From Maylandia zebra (Eukaryota > Chordata > Actinopteri > Cichliformes > Cichlidae), in the NCBI RefSeq assembly GCF_041146795.1, contig NC_135169.1, forward strand, positions 15,724,352-15,788,351: 64,000 nt of DNA, written 5' to 3'. A program made the translations under genes and the position numbers. Shown one piece after another: positions 32,171 to 44,134 of this stretch (its first letter is position 1; every line of letters starts with the position of its first letter). Below the pieces are notes generated by a model that made no database searches, was not told where the DNA came from, and saw only the letters and a program-made list of their open reading frames with translations.

Positions 32171-35100
32171 TCAGATGTGATTATGTGCATCTGTCTCTCT
32201 GCAACCTGTAAACAAAAGAATTGTAGGAGAAAAAATGTAAAGCACAACATAAAGAAATGTCATCAAAAAATCAAAGAATTAATCTGCTTACGGTAACTGT
32301 CTATATAGAAAATCCCAAATTTACTAATTACTACCTGACTGCAGCACATGAAGCATAATCTCTACTTACTGTATTGTACTGTAGAATAGAAGGGATCCTC
32401 TGCTATGGGTTGGCAGGGACCTGTTGAGGGCATCTCTCTGCTGGTTCCTGCTTCTGCTTTGACAACAGATGGAATGAAATCAGTTGGTATCCAAAGCATT
32501 TTACATAATAAAACACTTATTTGTCTTAGATTATACCAAATTACTTACTGATGTTTTGGATTTCTAAATGCTAAAGTTAAAATGGCTTTTAATCACAGGT
32601 AGTCTTACCTTGCTGTTGAGTGTCAAAGAGTCCTAAGCTATTGGAAATTGGTCTAGAGAGTGATGCATCTTCAGCTTGTGATGGAGAGGGACAGTGAGAG
32701 TGAGGGGAATGATAACCACAGCAATATTAGTGATCATGATCCCTGTCTGTTATTTAATGCATTTATTAGATTTGATTTTAAATTTTAGAAAAAAATGACA
32801 TTCAAGATTAGAAAGAAAATTGAAGCCATTCATGGGCCCATTATGTAAGGTGTTGCTACTGAGCTAACAAAAACTGACATTTCTAATTGAATTTCTGCTG
32901 TTTGCAAGTCAACTCTACTTTGACTGCAAAATATCAGCTGCTCTTCAACTTCTTGCTTTTTGCTATTTTTGTACTAAACTAAAATATTAGACTTTACACT
33001 TTTACACTCAGCTCTACCCTTTTTATGTGCAATATTTTGGTCTCTGTGAAATATCCTGGCAGATGTGAAATAAGTAATTACCAATTACCACACCATAGGC
33101 AAAAAAAAGACAATGAATGCTAGTCACTGAATATTATTGATCAAAAAAGAAAGTAATTGGGTTTAATATAAAGTTAATTTTGAAACTGAACGCATGTCTG
33201 AAATTGTACTTCATGCAGCATTTTACTATTCTGAGCCGTCTGAGATACAGTAGCTATAAAATTATATTCTATGTGGTTTTCATTTGAGGCGTATGTTTTG
33301 AAGGCTCAAATTATCACTCACATCTATACATTTATAAATATTACATACAACTCTACCAAAGCTACAGACAACACCACCTGAGAAAAAAAAGCAACCCGTT
33401 TATTCAAAGAAGTAATTTTGTTCTACTGTTCAGTAAAATATCTCCTGCCTTTCTTATAACAACATATGTTACTCAACCTGCATCCACTGTGCCGGCCTCT
33501 ATGAAGTTTAAAGAAATACATTTCAAAAAAGTTTTATTTTGTTGTTGTTGTTTTAAAACACATTAAACAGGTATAGAGGATTTCTTAGTTCAAGCCCAGT
33601 AGTTTATGACATTCAATTGTATTAAAAAACGTTGGATGAGAAAATCTGATAATGCATCTGCCTGATAGACTCATTTTCCATCTGATAATAATAACATTAA
33701 TAATAATTTTCATTACCTCTTTTCCAGCAATCGTTTCCAAAGTGATGCAGTCCCACTACCACCAACAGAGCACTGACTAAAATGGTGACAATGATCCAAG
33801 GTGTGGCAGCAGAAGAGGAATGGCATGCCTCTTTGTGACTGTGTGGATTGACTGTATACTTTGTAGTTTGAGTGACTAAATGATGGTCTGAAAAAACAGA
33901 AAGGCTTATATGAAAAAATAATGGTAAACCATCATTTTAGCTCTTGCATAACAACATGGAGAAGAATCTTGCCAAAAAAATAGAATAGAATAGAATAGAA
34001 TAGCCCTTTATTGTCAAAATTATGGGTATAATCTGCAATTTAGTTTTAGCATTCAGAAATGCTAATACAAAGACATTTACCAGCTTTGAAAAGCATCAGC
34101 TGTCATTCAGATCACCTTATCTTAAAACATCTCAGTGTCTCACCTGTGACTTTCAGCCAGCTCTCTGGTGATTCTCCAACTCCTGAGATGCTACACTTGT
34201 AAAATCCTTCATCTGACTTTGAAACTCTGTGGATGGTCATGTTTCCTGTGGAGCTTCTATGGATCTGACGTCCATCTTTGTAGAAATCAGCTTTGAAGTT
34301 GGAGGAAGCTGTTTTGTTTCTGCAGTTCAGAGTCACAGTTTCTTCCATTAATACAGGAACAGCAGGACTCTCCAGGATCACAGGACCAGCTAAATGAAAT
34401 GCATTTGATAATTAAATACATGAAATTACATTTAATTACAATTTATTATAAAAAATCTGTTGTTGTTGTTTGTTTTTTTTCCAAAATTACCAGTGACAGA
34501 GAGGTTGATAATGTTACTTCTTTTTCCTCCCTCGGGCTCATACCAGTACTCTCCACTGTCGTCTGTATAAACAATTTTAAAGGTGCAGGATGATCCTGTT
34601 GGTGTCCTCTTATTAGCTTTACTACATGATTCTACTTTTCCTTTGAATTTATGCACAACTGCACAATAATCGACTCCTTCACAGTGAAATGTTAGTGATT
34701 CATATTCAAAGAACTGCAATCTGTTTGGAACAACACGAAGAGAAACTGCATCTGAAACAAAGAAAAATCAAAGACTCAGTTTAGAGTTTTACTGCTAAAA
34801 TGGGTATACTGCACGTCAACAGTAAAAGGTTAAAACAGTAAATAATCCCATTAAAAATATGACAACCAAATTTTTCTTTCAAAAAAATTCTTGTTCCTCC
34901 AAAATGTGAACTAATGTTGATATAGAAGAGAAAACTCACTCACCAACTTCCTGATCCTGCACATGCAGCAGAATCATGACAGTGATTGCTGAAAAGAGAT
35001 GTAAAAGGTACAGAGCTATTAAGACACATATAATTAGTAAATATACTAAAAATATGAAAGTAATGCTAAAAAATATTACATCTCATATAGCGATGGGAAT

Positions 35101-36004
35101 CGAAAACCAGTTCTTGTTGAGAACCGGTGCTCACTGTTTCAATTAATTGGAATTGCTTGTCATTTTTGCAATGATGGAAACACTACGAATATGCAAAAGC
35201 ATTTGCTCACAAACCTTAAATGAATGTCGTGTTTTTAATTCCGATCCGGACTCGTGAATCTCAACCCACCAGCAGCGGTAACGCTTGTACATCCTCTCCC
35301 GTTAATGCGGCAGGTGAAAAATCAACTAACAGTGATCTGCCTTATTACAAAACCTGCCATTACTGTGCATTTAGGTGACCATGATGAGACAGACAGACAG
35401 AGTCTGGCTGGCTCAGATGCTGGCATGATAGACGAATGTCACCGAGCAGTGACTAAGTTTGTGGGCAAAGGCTTGCACCTATTTGCCGCAGCAGATTTTC
35501 GGTAAGTGAATGTGTTTAATTGTAGGCAGAGACATTACTGGATATTCTTGTGTAATTGCTACAGAATAATTTATGTTATACTTTGTTATTGCTACAGAAG
35601 AATATTTATTTTATTATTTTACATTTACAATTCCTTTCCTGGGGACCCCATTGAAGTGGATCTCTTAAGATCTCACTGTTGGGTTTGTAAGGCCATGTTA
35701 CTCCTAAATTTCTATCTTGTTTAAAAAGAAAAAAATATAACAAAGTTCTAAGCTAATCGACCTCAGTGTTCTCCTTTTTTAAAAACAAGAATCGATCGGA
35801 GAATCGATAAAGAATCGAAAATGGAATCAGAATCGTGAAAATCTAATCTCATAACTAGTCCACAAAAATACAACAGCCTAATTTTCTATATAAAATATAT
35901 AAAACTGTCATATTATTAATCGGCATGAATAACTTAAAGCTTTTGGTATTGTGGAAATAGAGAAAATACTCACACAGTCTGATGCAGAGAGCTCTGACCT
36001 CCAT
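32171..36004 (-). CDS. FCRL/LITR-type receptor B, two Ig domains, tail interrupted
   Basis: Closest paralog of gene A. Exons: 36004-35974 (MEVRALCIRL), 34988-34944, Ig1 34751-34491, Ig2 34389-34144, TM 33887-33717, basic exon from 33498, tyrosine-exon equivalent 32668-32609, tail 32453-32370, last 32205-32171. Ig1 has RLQFFEYESL and, as in gene A, DYCAV plus EYWYEPEGG (cysteine moved). Ig2 has VTLNC and YKCSISG. The TM exon encodes HSSSATPWIIVTILVSALLV then HHFGNDCWKR. In the next exon an AGA codon of gene A is TGA (33475-33473), and its normal donor is gone. Reading through gives 259 residues with a tail of about 15. A GTTGAG donor at GCA-G (exon end 33478) would skip the stop in frame and give 317 residues. 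The tyrosine exon has lost its tyrosines (RPISNSLGL), although PFYSTVQYS in the tail exon keeps two. A hAT element sits in intron 1. Confidence 0.65.
33983..34030 (+). repeat. (TAGAA)n retroposon tail fragment
   Basis: TAGAATAGAATAGAATAG followed by CCCTTTATTGTC in the intron between Ig2 and TM of gene B. Confidence 0.6.
35089..35845. mobile_element. hAT element remnant in intron 1 of gene B
   Basis: Exact 8-bp target duplication ATCTCATA (35081-35088, 35846-35853). Ends TAGCGATGGGAATCG and, degenerate, CGTGAAAATCTA. The + strand has AVTKFVGKGLHLFAAADFR, resembling the N-terminal linker of hAT transposases (TKFVVKGLHPFATVDAP-like). Internal coding is truncated. Confidence 0.8.
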
Positions 36005-36182
36005 GTTGTCTTGCTGAAGCGTAACAATACTGAGCAGGGGTGTGTTTGTCCTACTAAAAGTATTTTAATATTAATTATAATGTTTTAGGGATTAGTGCAA
36101 TTATCTAGTTTTACAAAAACTGATTCCAAAGAAGCTGAGTGTCTTTTGTGTCAAGTCAAGCCTCACTGTTTCAGTTCACTGT

Positions 36183-36195
36183 CAGTGGGCGGAGC
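36183..36195 (-). promoter_or_regulatory. Conserved upstream element of gene B
   Basis: CAGTGGGCGGAGC, 179 bp upstream of the ATG; one base different from the gene A element. Confidence 0.5.
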
Positions 36196-36199
36196 AACA

Positions 36200-36904
36200 A
36201 CCAGTTCAGACTAATGCTGTGTTTGATGCAGCTTGTAGACTGGTTCATGTTCCCTGTGCTCAGTTTGGTGTACGGTGCTGAGATATGTCACAAATGTAAA
36301 TTTAAACCTCCTCTAGAAGTACTCAGGACACTAAGGGAATCGTCAAAGTCATTGAAGCTATTTTCAGTCACAAGACAGTTAATATTGAAACAGATAAATA
36401 GTTATCTATGCATGTTAATACATATCTGCTTAAGATTTGTTAACCATCACTTTAATATATTGTGACTACAGTTTCATTTTAAACAGGCTTAAAGAGACAC
36501 AGATGTTGCATGTTGGGAATGGTAAAAAATGGAAGTAAAAAAATTAATATCTTAATCCTTAAGATAATAAGATAAAATGTGGAAATAAATGTATTGGGGT
36601 CTTAGAGACACAATGGCTCACCTGTCAAAACTCTATTGAAAGACAAGCCCAACTTTGCCAGATGTACAACAATATGGAGATTTAAAAAGTTAAGCATGAA
36701 AAAATAATCTAATATCTAATATACCCACCGTGAAAAACACACTATCACATAAGAAACATAACTATAAACACGTTGTGGTTTCTTTATTAGGTGTGATATA
36801 TGCGTTTATTTTAGTGTATGGAAGCTTTACGTTGCAGTAGGCTGTTGAGGGTGGAAGGGAGTGACCAATTTTCCTTGTGTTGTTCTTACAACTGATTGAT
36901 GCTG
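36200..36904. other. Upstream flank of gene B, nothing recognised
   Basis: The first 60 bp still resemble the gene A and D flanks (AGTTCAGACT...CAGCTTGTAG); the rest is AT-rich without recognisable genes. Confidence 0.5.
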
Positions 36905-37240
36905 TGTCACGGTTCTGGGTCATTTTGAACCAGCATTTTCAGTTTCTTATATTCCTTTCTTTTATGGTTTGTATTCTGATGCTTTTGTTATGCTTTGCTG
37001 TTTATTATTATAAACCTATCTTTCAGTTTATTCAGGTTTTGGGTTTAGTTCTTAGGTTTTGTTCTTATGCCCCCATGTTTAGTTTAGGATTAGTCCGGTG
37101 CTTAGTCTTTTCTGCCTGTGTTCCCTCTCTGTAAAGTCCGTGTTTCCTAGTCCGCGTCTTTGTGAATTGTTTCCTGTTTTATTTTGAAGGGTTATGTCTT
37201 ATGTCAGTGTTTCTAGCTTCGCTCCCCTTGTCTCGTTAGC
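36905..37240 (+). repeat. R3 repeat fragment
   Basis: Starts GTCACGGTTCTGGGTCATTT, then pyrimidine-rich sequence; related to 11384-11876 and 43066-43500. The local open frame is hydrophobic low-complexity sequence and is not taken as a gene. Confidence 0.45.
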
Positions 37241-37249
37241 CCTAATCCC

Positions 37250-37430
37250 TTCCAAAACAAAAGGATGCAAGGACACTGGACAAACTAGTGAGGAAAGCTG
37301 GCTTTGTAATTGGAGCCAGACTGAACCCACTGGGGAAGGTGGTGGAAAGACGCACACTAAAGACTTAAGAAGCAATCCTGAACAACTCCACTTTATGACA
37401 TCTTTATAACATCAGCCATCAAGCTTTTCA
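37250..37430 (+). mobile_element. Rex1/CR1-like LINE C-terminal fragment
   Basis: Translates with interruptions to LDKLVRKAGFVIGARLNPLG and VVERRTLKT, parallel to LEKLIRTAGSVVGMKLDTL in the element at 38350. Confidence 0.55.
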
Positions 37431-38345
37431 ATTCTGATACAAGAGCAGATGAGCAGACATGTGACGTTTCCTCTGAGCAATAGTTTTTTAATTATTATTA
37501 TTATTATCTGAGATGTAAAATTCCTCTACCACCAAATCCCAAAGGTTTTATTTTTAATTTATATCTGGTGTCTATGGAGACCAATTCAATACAGTTAATT
37601 GCCATATTAAAGAAACTAGCGTGAGCTGATATGAGCCTGAGAGACATCGTCACAATATTCAAGTAGGCTATGGTGTTCAAATGTTCATTTCTGTATTCTG
37701 CAACTTTAAAATCCCAGTAAATCATCAGTTTCTCAAAAGGTCAGAAAAAAACCCCTCCAATCCTAGTAAACCTTCTACATTCAGAGTCACTTAAATCACT
37801 TGTCGTGCCAATTCTGATACTCTGACCTGACCATGTACCTTCACCTAAATGCATTTTGTTGCTGCTGTGTTATTGGTTGATTAGATATTTGCATTAATAA
37901 GCAGCTGAGAATGTGTGAAGAAGTGGCTGATAAGTGTTTATATAACTACCATAACTGTGGCATAAAGAATTGCCGTCTGATGAAATTTGTTCCTTGAAGC
38001 TGAAGTGAACATTGCATGTTATTGTAGCACCCCAACCGTTATACTGAATCTAAACCCACTTACCTCAGTTTGTACCCCTAGTTGGGGTATGAGGTTCGTT
38101 GCAACCAAGATACCACAAATGGTTCTGGTATAGACAGGAATCAGGGAAACTAACAGTAAACCCCTTGCCTGCAGGTTAGACTTAACCAGTAGTAAAAGAC
38201 CCCAGGCAACTCTGTAACACAAAACGGAACGTTTGCTGAACATAAGGGCAGGAAAAATGTACAACACACGCCCTTTTTATCTCAAATGATATTCCAGTTC
38301 CTTAAACAAATTAAATATAATTTGTAAATAAAATGATTCCCTTTT
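37431..38345. other. Intergenic, nothing firmly recognised
   Basis: Part (38022-38290) looks like a repeat beginning TGTAGCACCCC, but no second copy or coding content in this window supports a call. Confidence 0.4.
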
Positions 38346-38349
38346 GTCA

Positions 38350-39345
38350 CATGGAGTCACACAAACCACCTGCAACTCAACACCTCAAAGACTAAGGAAC
38401 TGGTTCTGGACTTCGGGAGGTCCATGGAAGGTCCACTGCCAGTTCAGATAGAGGGGGAGGAGGTGTAGGTGGTCAACACATACAAGTACCTTGGGCTGTG
38501 GGTGGACAACAAACTGGACTGGTCATGCAACACGCAGCACCTGTGTAATAAAGGCCAAAGCCGACTGTACTTCCTCAGGAGGCTGAGGTCTTTTAACATC
38601 TGCAGGAAGCTCCTGAGGATGTTTTACCAGTCGGTGGTTGCACGAGTCCTTTTCTATGCTGTGGTGTGCTGGGGGAGCAGCACAGCAAAGACGGACTCAT
38701 CCAGGCTGGAGAAACTAATCAGGACAGCGGGCTCTGTGGTCGGCATGAAGCTGGACACTCTGGTGACAGTGGCAGAGAAAAGGACACTAAAGAAGCTGCT
38801 GGACATTATGAACAATGCTGGGCATCCTCTGCACACGGTCGTAAACAATCAGACGAACCTATTCAGCGACAGGTTGCTTCTCCCAAAGTCAAAAACCAAC
38901 AGACTTAAAAAAACTCCTTTGTCCCACACGCCATCAGGCTGTTTAACTCCTCACTGCAGGGAAGGGGAGGGGGAACAGGGGGACAAGGGAGGGCGGGAAC
39001 AACTAATCTGTAGTGCTTTTTACACTGTGCAATATTTGCAATGTTTGTTTTTTTCTTATATTTGACTGTGCAATAATCATTGTGCAATATAGTCGCTCAA
39101 ATGTGCAATCCTATTTATCCATGTTGTATATTCTGTATTTATATATGTGTATATATGGTGTATTTATGCTTATATCCTTACTCTCATTCCCCTTATTGTA
39201 TCTGTAACATGCAACTTCTGTCAGTGCTGTGCTGCTGGAAACTGAATTTGCCAGAGGAACCCATCCGAGGGATTAATAAAGTTTCATCTAATCTAATCTA
39301 ATCTAATCTAATCTAATCTAATCTAATCTAATCTAATCTAATCTT
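38350..39345 (+). mobile_element. 5-prime-truncated Rex1/CR1-like LINE with (TCTAA)n tail
   Basis: A 198-codon frame (38469-39065) gives the RT C-terminal region: YKYLGLWVDNKLDWSCNTQ, GQSRLYFLRRLRSF, MFYQSVVARVLFYAVVCWG and HPLHTVVNNQ. The 3-prime end is GGGATTAATAAAGTTTC followed by about ten TCTAA units. The tail repeat and motif order fit Rex1-type elements. Upstream sequence at 38350 has an in-frame stop (GGTGTAGGTGG). Confidence 0.8.
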
Positions 39346-39349
39346 AAAC

Positions 39350-40220
39350 AACTCAAACTCAAGTTATCACCTCATGTCACTCATGGGCCCTACACACACT
39401 CACATTCACACTTGTTACAGGCCTGTTTTTCGCTGTGTGATGGCCGAACACCTCTTCTCCCCGGTAAGAGCCCAAACAGTCTGACTTGCAGTTCAGTTGC
39501 TTCATAAATTGCTGTTCACAAGTCGTAAACGGAATCAATTCTCAGCTCCCTGAAGACACCACGCTGCCTCTGCTACAGCATGTTAGCCAGTCACTGTACA
39601 GCTTTCCAACAGAGATCAATGATGAAGCAGCATTACAATGAAGGAAACAAGGAAGCAGTGTGGACTTTTGTCTTTCAGCAAGTATTTTCATACTTAATCA
39701 CTGCAGGTTTTGGACTTTTGATCACACATACTGATGCATGGCAATATAATACAAGATAAATCACTGAAATGCAACAAATGTATGTGTTTGATATGAGCCT
39801 TGTATTCTGTAAGCAATTATTAAAGTACATAAAATCTCTGTTTTCTATTTTTATTAATTGAAGCATTTAAAATGCAGTGAGAGGCATTTCAGTACATAGA
39901 AAATCATAGGTCACAACAAACACACTACAAAGTTCTTTCATAGTAGAAATATTGCGATGACTTTGCAGATGTTTTTCAGAATTATGATGGGTTTTTTTAA
40001 ATTGTACTTACACAGATGACTTTTTTATATCATAACATTTTTATTTAAAATATATTTTAATTTCTTAAAACAGTCACAGCACATGATGCATGTGCTTTTA
40101 GAAGCTTAAAAAGCTTGCAAAACAATTCATTGAGTACCTATATGAAGCATGATAGGATATCAGCCATTTAGCTTTCATTGTTCTATTTGTCATCAGTAGC
40201 TGAATCATTTATAGCTGGGC
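39350..40220. repeat. 3-prime flank of gene E, duplicated at 45.0-45.8 kb
   Basis: Blocks CACATGATGCATGTGCTTTT and TATGAAGCATGAT recur near 45670 and 45050, marking the 3-prime boundary of the short-tailed receptor duplication unit. No coding content seen before 40226. Confidence 0.5.
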
Positions 40221-40225
40221 AACCA

Positions 40226-41756
40226 TTAGTTAGCTGTAGCTCTGATTTTCCCAAAGTGATGAAGTCCCACCAAAAGCAGCAGCAGAGCCGCCACCATCAT
40301 GATAGTGAAGACAGTCCGTAAGACGAGGTTAATATGACAACCGACAGTGAGACAAAGTGGGTTTTCAGTGTATTGAATGTTTACTGTCTGCATACATTTT
40401 GCACTATGTTATTTTTTAATGAAAGGAAGTTACTTTAGTTTTGTTACATGAATAAAAATGAGTGATTACAAATTAAAGTTTGACATCATCAAACTTTTCA
40501 CTCGTGGTGAAAAAAATTGTGTAACTGAAAACAATTCAGTGTAGGTAAATTAACTTTGACATGGTGACAATAACACCATTATTGTTTCACCATGAGGTTG
40601 TCTGACAGCATCTAAAAATCCAGAACTTTTATTGTGTTGAGGCAATTGCTGTGTCATGTGGACATTAAACATCGCTGTTTCTCACCTTTGACACTTAGCC
40701 AGCTCGCTATAGATTCTGCACCTCCTGAGATGCTGCACTTGTTAAATCCTTCATCCAACTTGGAAACTCTTTGGATAGTCATGTTTCCTGTTGAGCTGCT
40801 CTTAACATGAACTCCACCTTTGTAAAAATTAAAGGTGAAGTAACAGTAACAGCAGGACTCTCCAGGATCACAGAACCAGCTGATAATTAGTCGTGGATGA
40901 GATTTGTTAGCTATTGAATTCATGGAAAATTAATCACAAAATATTCTTGTCTTTGTGCAAACATACCAGTCACAAAGATGTTGACACTGTAGCTTCTCTT
41001 CCCTTCTTCAATCTCACACCAGTGGTCTCCACTGTCGTCTGGATACACATTTTTAACTATGCAGAATGATCTTGTTTTTCCCTGGTTGGTGTGACTGCAT
41101 GAGTTAATTTTCCCTTTGGAATTATGCACAACTTCCCAATAAACAGCATCCTCACAGTAAAATATCACTGATTCATATTCGAAAAACTGCAATCTGTTTG
41201 GAACGATACGAAGAGAAACCGCATCTGACAAAAAGAAAGAAAATGGAAGATTCAGTTTAACGTTCTGGTACTAAGACTACTGTGGTTAAACACTGAAAAA
41301 ATTACACTTGAGAAAATCAAAGCAAAATAACTGAAAAAAGTACATTTTAACTCATTATATATTACATATAATGATTATGTTCCCAAAGAAGATTATATGT
41401 TTCGAAGGAAAAAGTTCACTGAAAAATGACTTTTTTTTCAACAAACACAAAATATTGAACAACATTCAAATCAATGAGCAAATCAATGACACTCACCAAC
41501 TTTGTGATCATGTGAACACAGCAGGATCATAAGGGTCATTACTAAAGAGACAAAAAACAGCTACCCATTACAAAAATTCTGTTGACAAATGTGTTACAAG
41601 ATCTCATAATCGGTACATAAAAATAAAAATAAAGAAAATTATGCAATTTTTGGCATTTAATAAATTACACTATTAGGTTTAATAAATTAGTTGTACTTAA
41701 GTTTTTTGTTGAAATAGACACTTACACAGTTTGAAGCACAGAGCTTTGACCTCCAT
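40226..41756 (-). pseudogene. FCRL/LITR-type receptor E, short-tailed, Ig2 frameshifted
   Basis: Exons: 41756-41726 (MEVKALCFKL), 41541-41497, Ig1 41224-40967, Ig2 40879-40686, TM 40383-40226. Ig1 looks sound: RLQFFEYESV, FYCED, VYWEV (strand-C Trp kept) and DHWCE (F-strand Cys kept). Ig2 is 194 nt where its paralogs have 243-246. It lacks 52 bp from after ESPAV to the start of strand C, which removes the first cysteine and shifts the frame to a stop at 40781-40779. The predicted product is a 144-residue protein with one Ig domain and no membrane anchor. The downstream TM exon is still clean: [20 protein letters not shown] with an Arg at the membrane edge, then HHFGKIRATAN and stop. That short tail with a TM-proximal Arg matches gene F and suggests an adaptor-dependent ancestor. 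It could be a recent null allele or a secreted form. Confidence 0.7.
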
Positions 41757-42454
41757 GATGTCTCGCTGCTGACTGTGTGGACAACTGACAAATGTAAAGG
41801 CAGTGAGCGAGGGGCCTTTTCCCGTGTGGCTTCTTTCTGCAGGTAAAGCGATGCTAAATGAAAATAGTTTTCACAGAAGCTGTGCTGCATTCAAGTTTTC
41901 AAGTGCATTCAGTATTTCAGATCACTATCAAATGAGAGAAAAAGACAGAATGCTGCTTTCAGTATGAAATGCAGTCATGTGGTATTTCTCATGCTCACCG
42001 TCATGCTTTCACCATCAGTGATATTGTTACTCTTGTTCCACCTATGGCCAAAATTTTTTTAATGAAAATTTAAAAAAAATTAGTATATCCATCAGCATTT
42101 TCATTGCCTAATGTTGGATATGTTCTCTGTTAACCACATCTTTACTGATATGCTGAAATATTCAGCGCCCATATCTGGATTTGTTCTGGAACAGTTCACA
42201 TTATATCTATCTGTCTGTCTATCTATCTTTTCAGTGGCTGTTTTCAATTATAAGTCTTTCTCTTCTTCTCTTAGCCGTGGTGTCCCACAAGGTTATGTAC
42301 CGGGGTCATTTTTTTAAAAATTGTTTCTACTCCATGTTCAGCACATTTTGAGTACCTTTAAGGACATGTTATCACTCCTATGGAGCTGGAATACAGTTAT
42401 ATATCTCTTTTAAGCCCCAAGATGTTTCAAAGCTGCAGGTTATGAATAGATGCT

Positions 42455-42620
42455 TAAAAGGTAAATGGCCTGCATTTGTATAGTGCTTTTCTAGTCCTTA
42501 AGGACCCCAAAGCGCTTTACACTACATTCAGACATTCACCCATTCACACACACATTCACACACTGGCGATAGCAAGCTACATTGTAGCCACAGCCACCCT
42601 GGGGCGCACTGACAGAGTGG
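42455..42620 (+). repeat. SINE-like insertion in the L2 remnant
   Basis: GTAAATGGCCTGCATTTGTA, CCCCAAAGCGCTTTACAC and CCATTCACACACACATTCAC blocks, a common teleost dispersed repeat body. Boundaries approximate. Confidence 0.5.
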
Positions 42621-43065
42621 ATGGTCCATTAAAAGTTGGATGGTTAGAAGCTTTCTCCGACTTAATGATGAAAAAAAAGTCCTTGTTTATGCCTCTCAGA
42701 TATTTGTGCCCAGTGAAAGCTCTTGGATGCTTATATGAAATCTCTGTTTTGCTCCTGTTTTTATCTGTTAAGACATATTGTTGGACTGGTGGACATTGTT
42801 ATTCATGCATTTATTTCATCATGTTTGGAGAACTGTACATCAGCAGATTTTTCTGAACGCTGCTGTGAGGCTTCTGACTAAAACGTATTTGTATGTCACA
42901 CTGTTGCTGATTGAATACAGTCTTTTTCAAGATTCTGGTTCTGACTTTAAGAGCTCTCCTAGACAAGCACCAGCTTACATTAGATAACTTTTACATCCAT
43001 AGATCTCCAGCAGGTCTTTGAGGTAATGTTATCAGAGCCTATGATGATAAAACTAAAGGAGACTG

Positions 43066-43500
43066 TCAGGGTTCCTGGGTCGGTGACCCAGTGTTTTCAG
43101 TTCACACTCACTGTTTATCTACTGCCTGTTCCACTTCCTGTTTTATTGTGTTAGCCTTGGTCTGTGTGTATTATGTTCAGTCCTCTTCCCATTATCATTA
43201 GTTCATTATGTTCAGCTGTGTACTCACCGGTCCCTCATTATCATCATTATCACCAGCCTGTGTATTTAAGCCCTCTGTTCTACCCATTCAGTGTCGGGTC
43301 ATTGATGATGTAAGTCTAATGTCGTCTGTATGTTAAGTCAGTCAGTCTTTTGGTCATTCATTCATTCATTCATTCAGTCAGCCAGCCAGCCAGCTATTTC
43401 CTCCCTCTGTACTGTTTGCTCGCTCCTTCGGCAATAAACATCCACCTTCACCTACCTGCCTGTGAGTCCAGCGTTTGGGTCCTCCTTCTCTCATCCACGA
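43066..43500 (+). repeat. R3-type repeat inserted in L2 remnant
   Basis: Starts TGTCAGGGTTCCTGGGTC and ends GGGTCCTCCTTCTCTCATCC. L2 coding homology resumes immediately afterwards. Contains an ATTC/CAGC short tandem run near 43350-43395. Confidence 0.5.
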
Positions 43501-43859
43501 CACTACCGCTGACAGAGACAGAGCTTTGGCAACAGTGGCCACCAGACTCTGGACCTCTCTTCCACCGAGCGTGAAGTCAGTGGACTCTGGTCTCATTCAA
43601 GAAACGACTAAAAACTCATCTTTCTATGCATCTTTGTATTTGCATTATCTGCTGTGTTTTAGTTCACTGTCAAAGGGATGAAAAACAATGACTATTGATG
43701 CATGTATGACTGTAAATATGGTTTGTGACAATTTTTATTGTTATTTTTTATCACTTTTACCGTTAACTCGGTTTCCCTGGGTCTTTTCCCATGTGTCATG
43801 ACCAAATCTCCCTTTTTTTGGTACCGGTACTGGTTTTATTTTGTTGTATTTATTTAAGA

Positions 43860-44120
43860 CACCTTAAAGGCCGATCCGTGAAAATATTGTCAGACATAAA
43901 CCAGCACGTGGATGGGTCAAGATCTGTCTAAATAAATAAATAAATCTGGGTAAATTCCCAGATGATTAAACATGCAACTACCTGAAATGAGTAAAGAAAA
44001 TCAACAGCCTATTTATGCAAGATGATTCATAATTTTATTTGGGGGGTTATATTGTTGGGTCTGATTATTGGGGGGGTCATAACCCCCCTAACCCCCATGG
44101 AAATTGCGCCCCTGCACATA
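43860..44120. repeat. DNA-element fragment ending in AAATTGCGCCCCTG
   Basis: The complement begins CAGGGGCGCAATTTCC, close to CAGGGGCGGATC at 62642, suggesting a shared hAT-like terminus. Confidence 0.35.
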
Positions 44121-44134
44121 GGTACACATACCTT

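Larger units (their letters stand above)
42100..43690 (+). mobile_element. L2-like LINE remnant with two later insertions
   Basis: Decayed coding pieces in order: SLSRGVPQGYVPGSFF (RT motif), NAAVRLLTKT near 42860, QAPAYIR near 42970, and after an interruption DRALATVATRLWTSLPPSVK near 43510. All are typical L2 RT C-terminal blocks. Interrupted at about 42455-42620 and 43066-43500. Confidence 0.7.

Noticed and set aside
35254..35724. Frames near 35.3-35.7 kb as a host gene
   Set aside because: They lie wholly inside a hAT element with an exact 8-bp target duplication.
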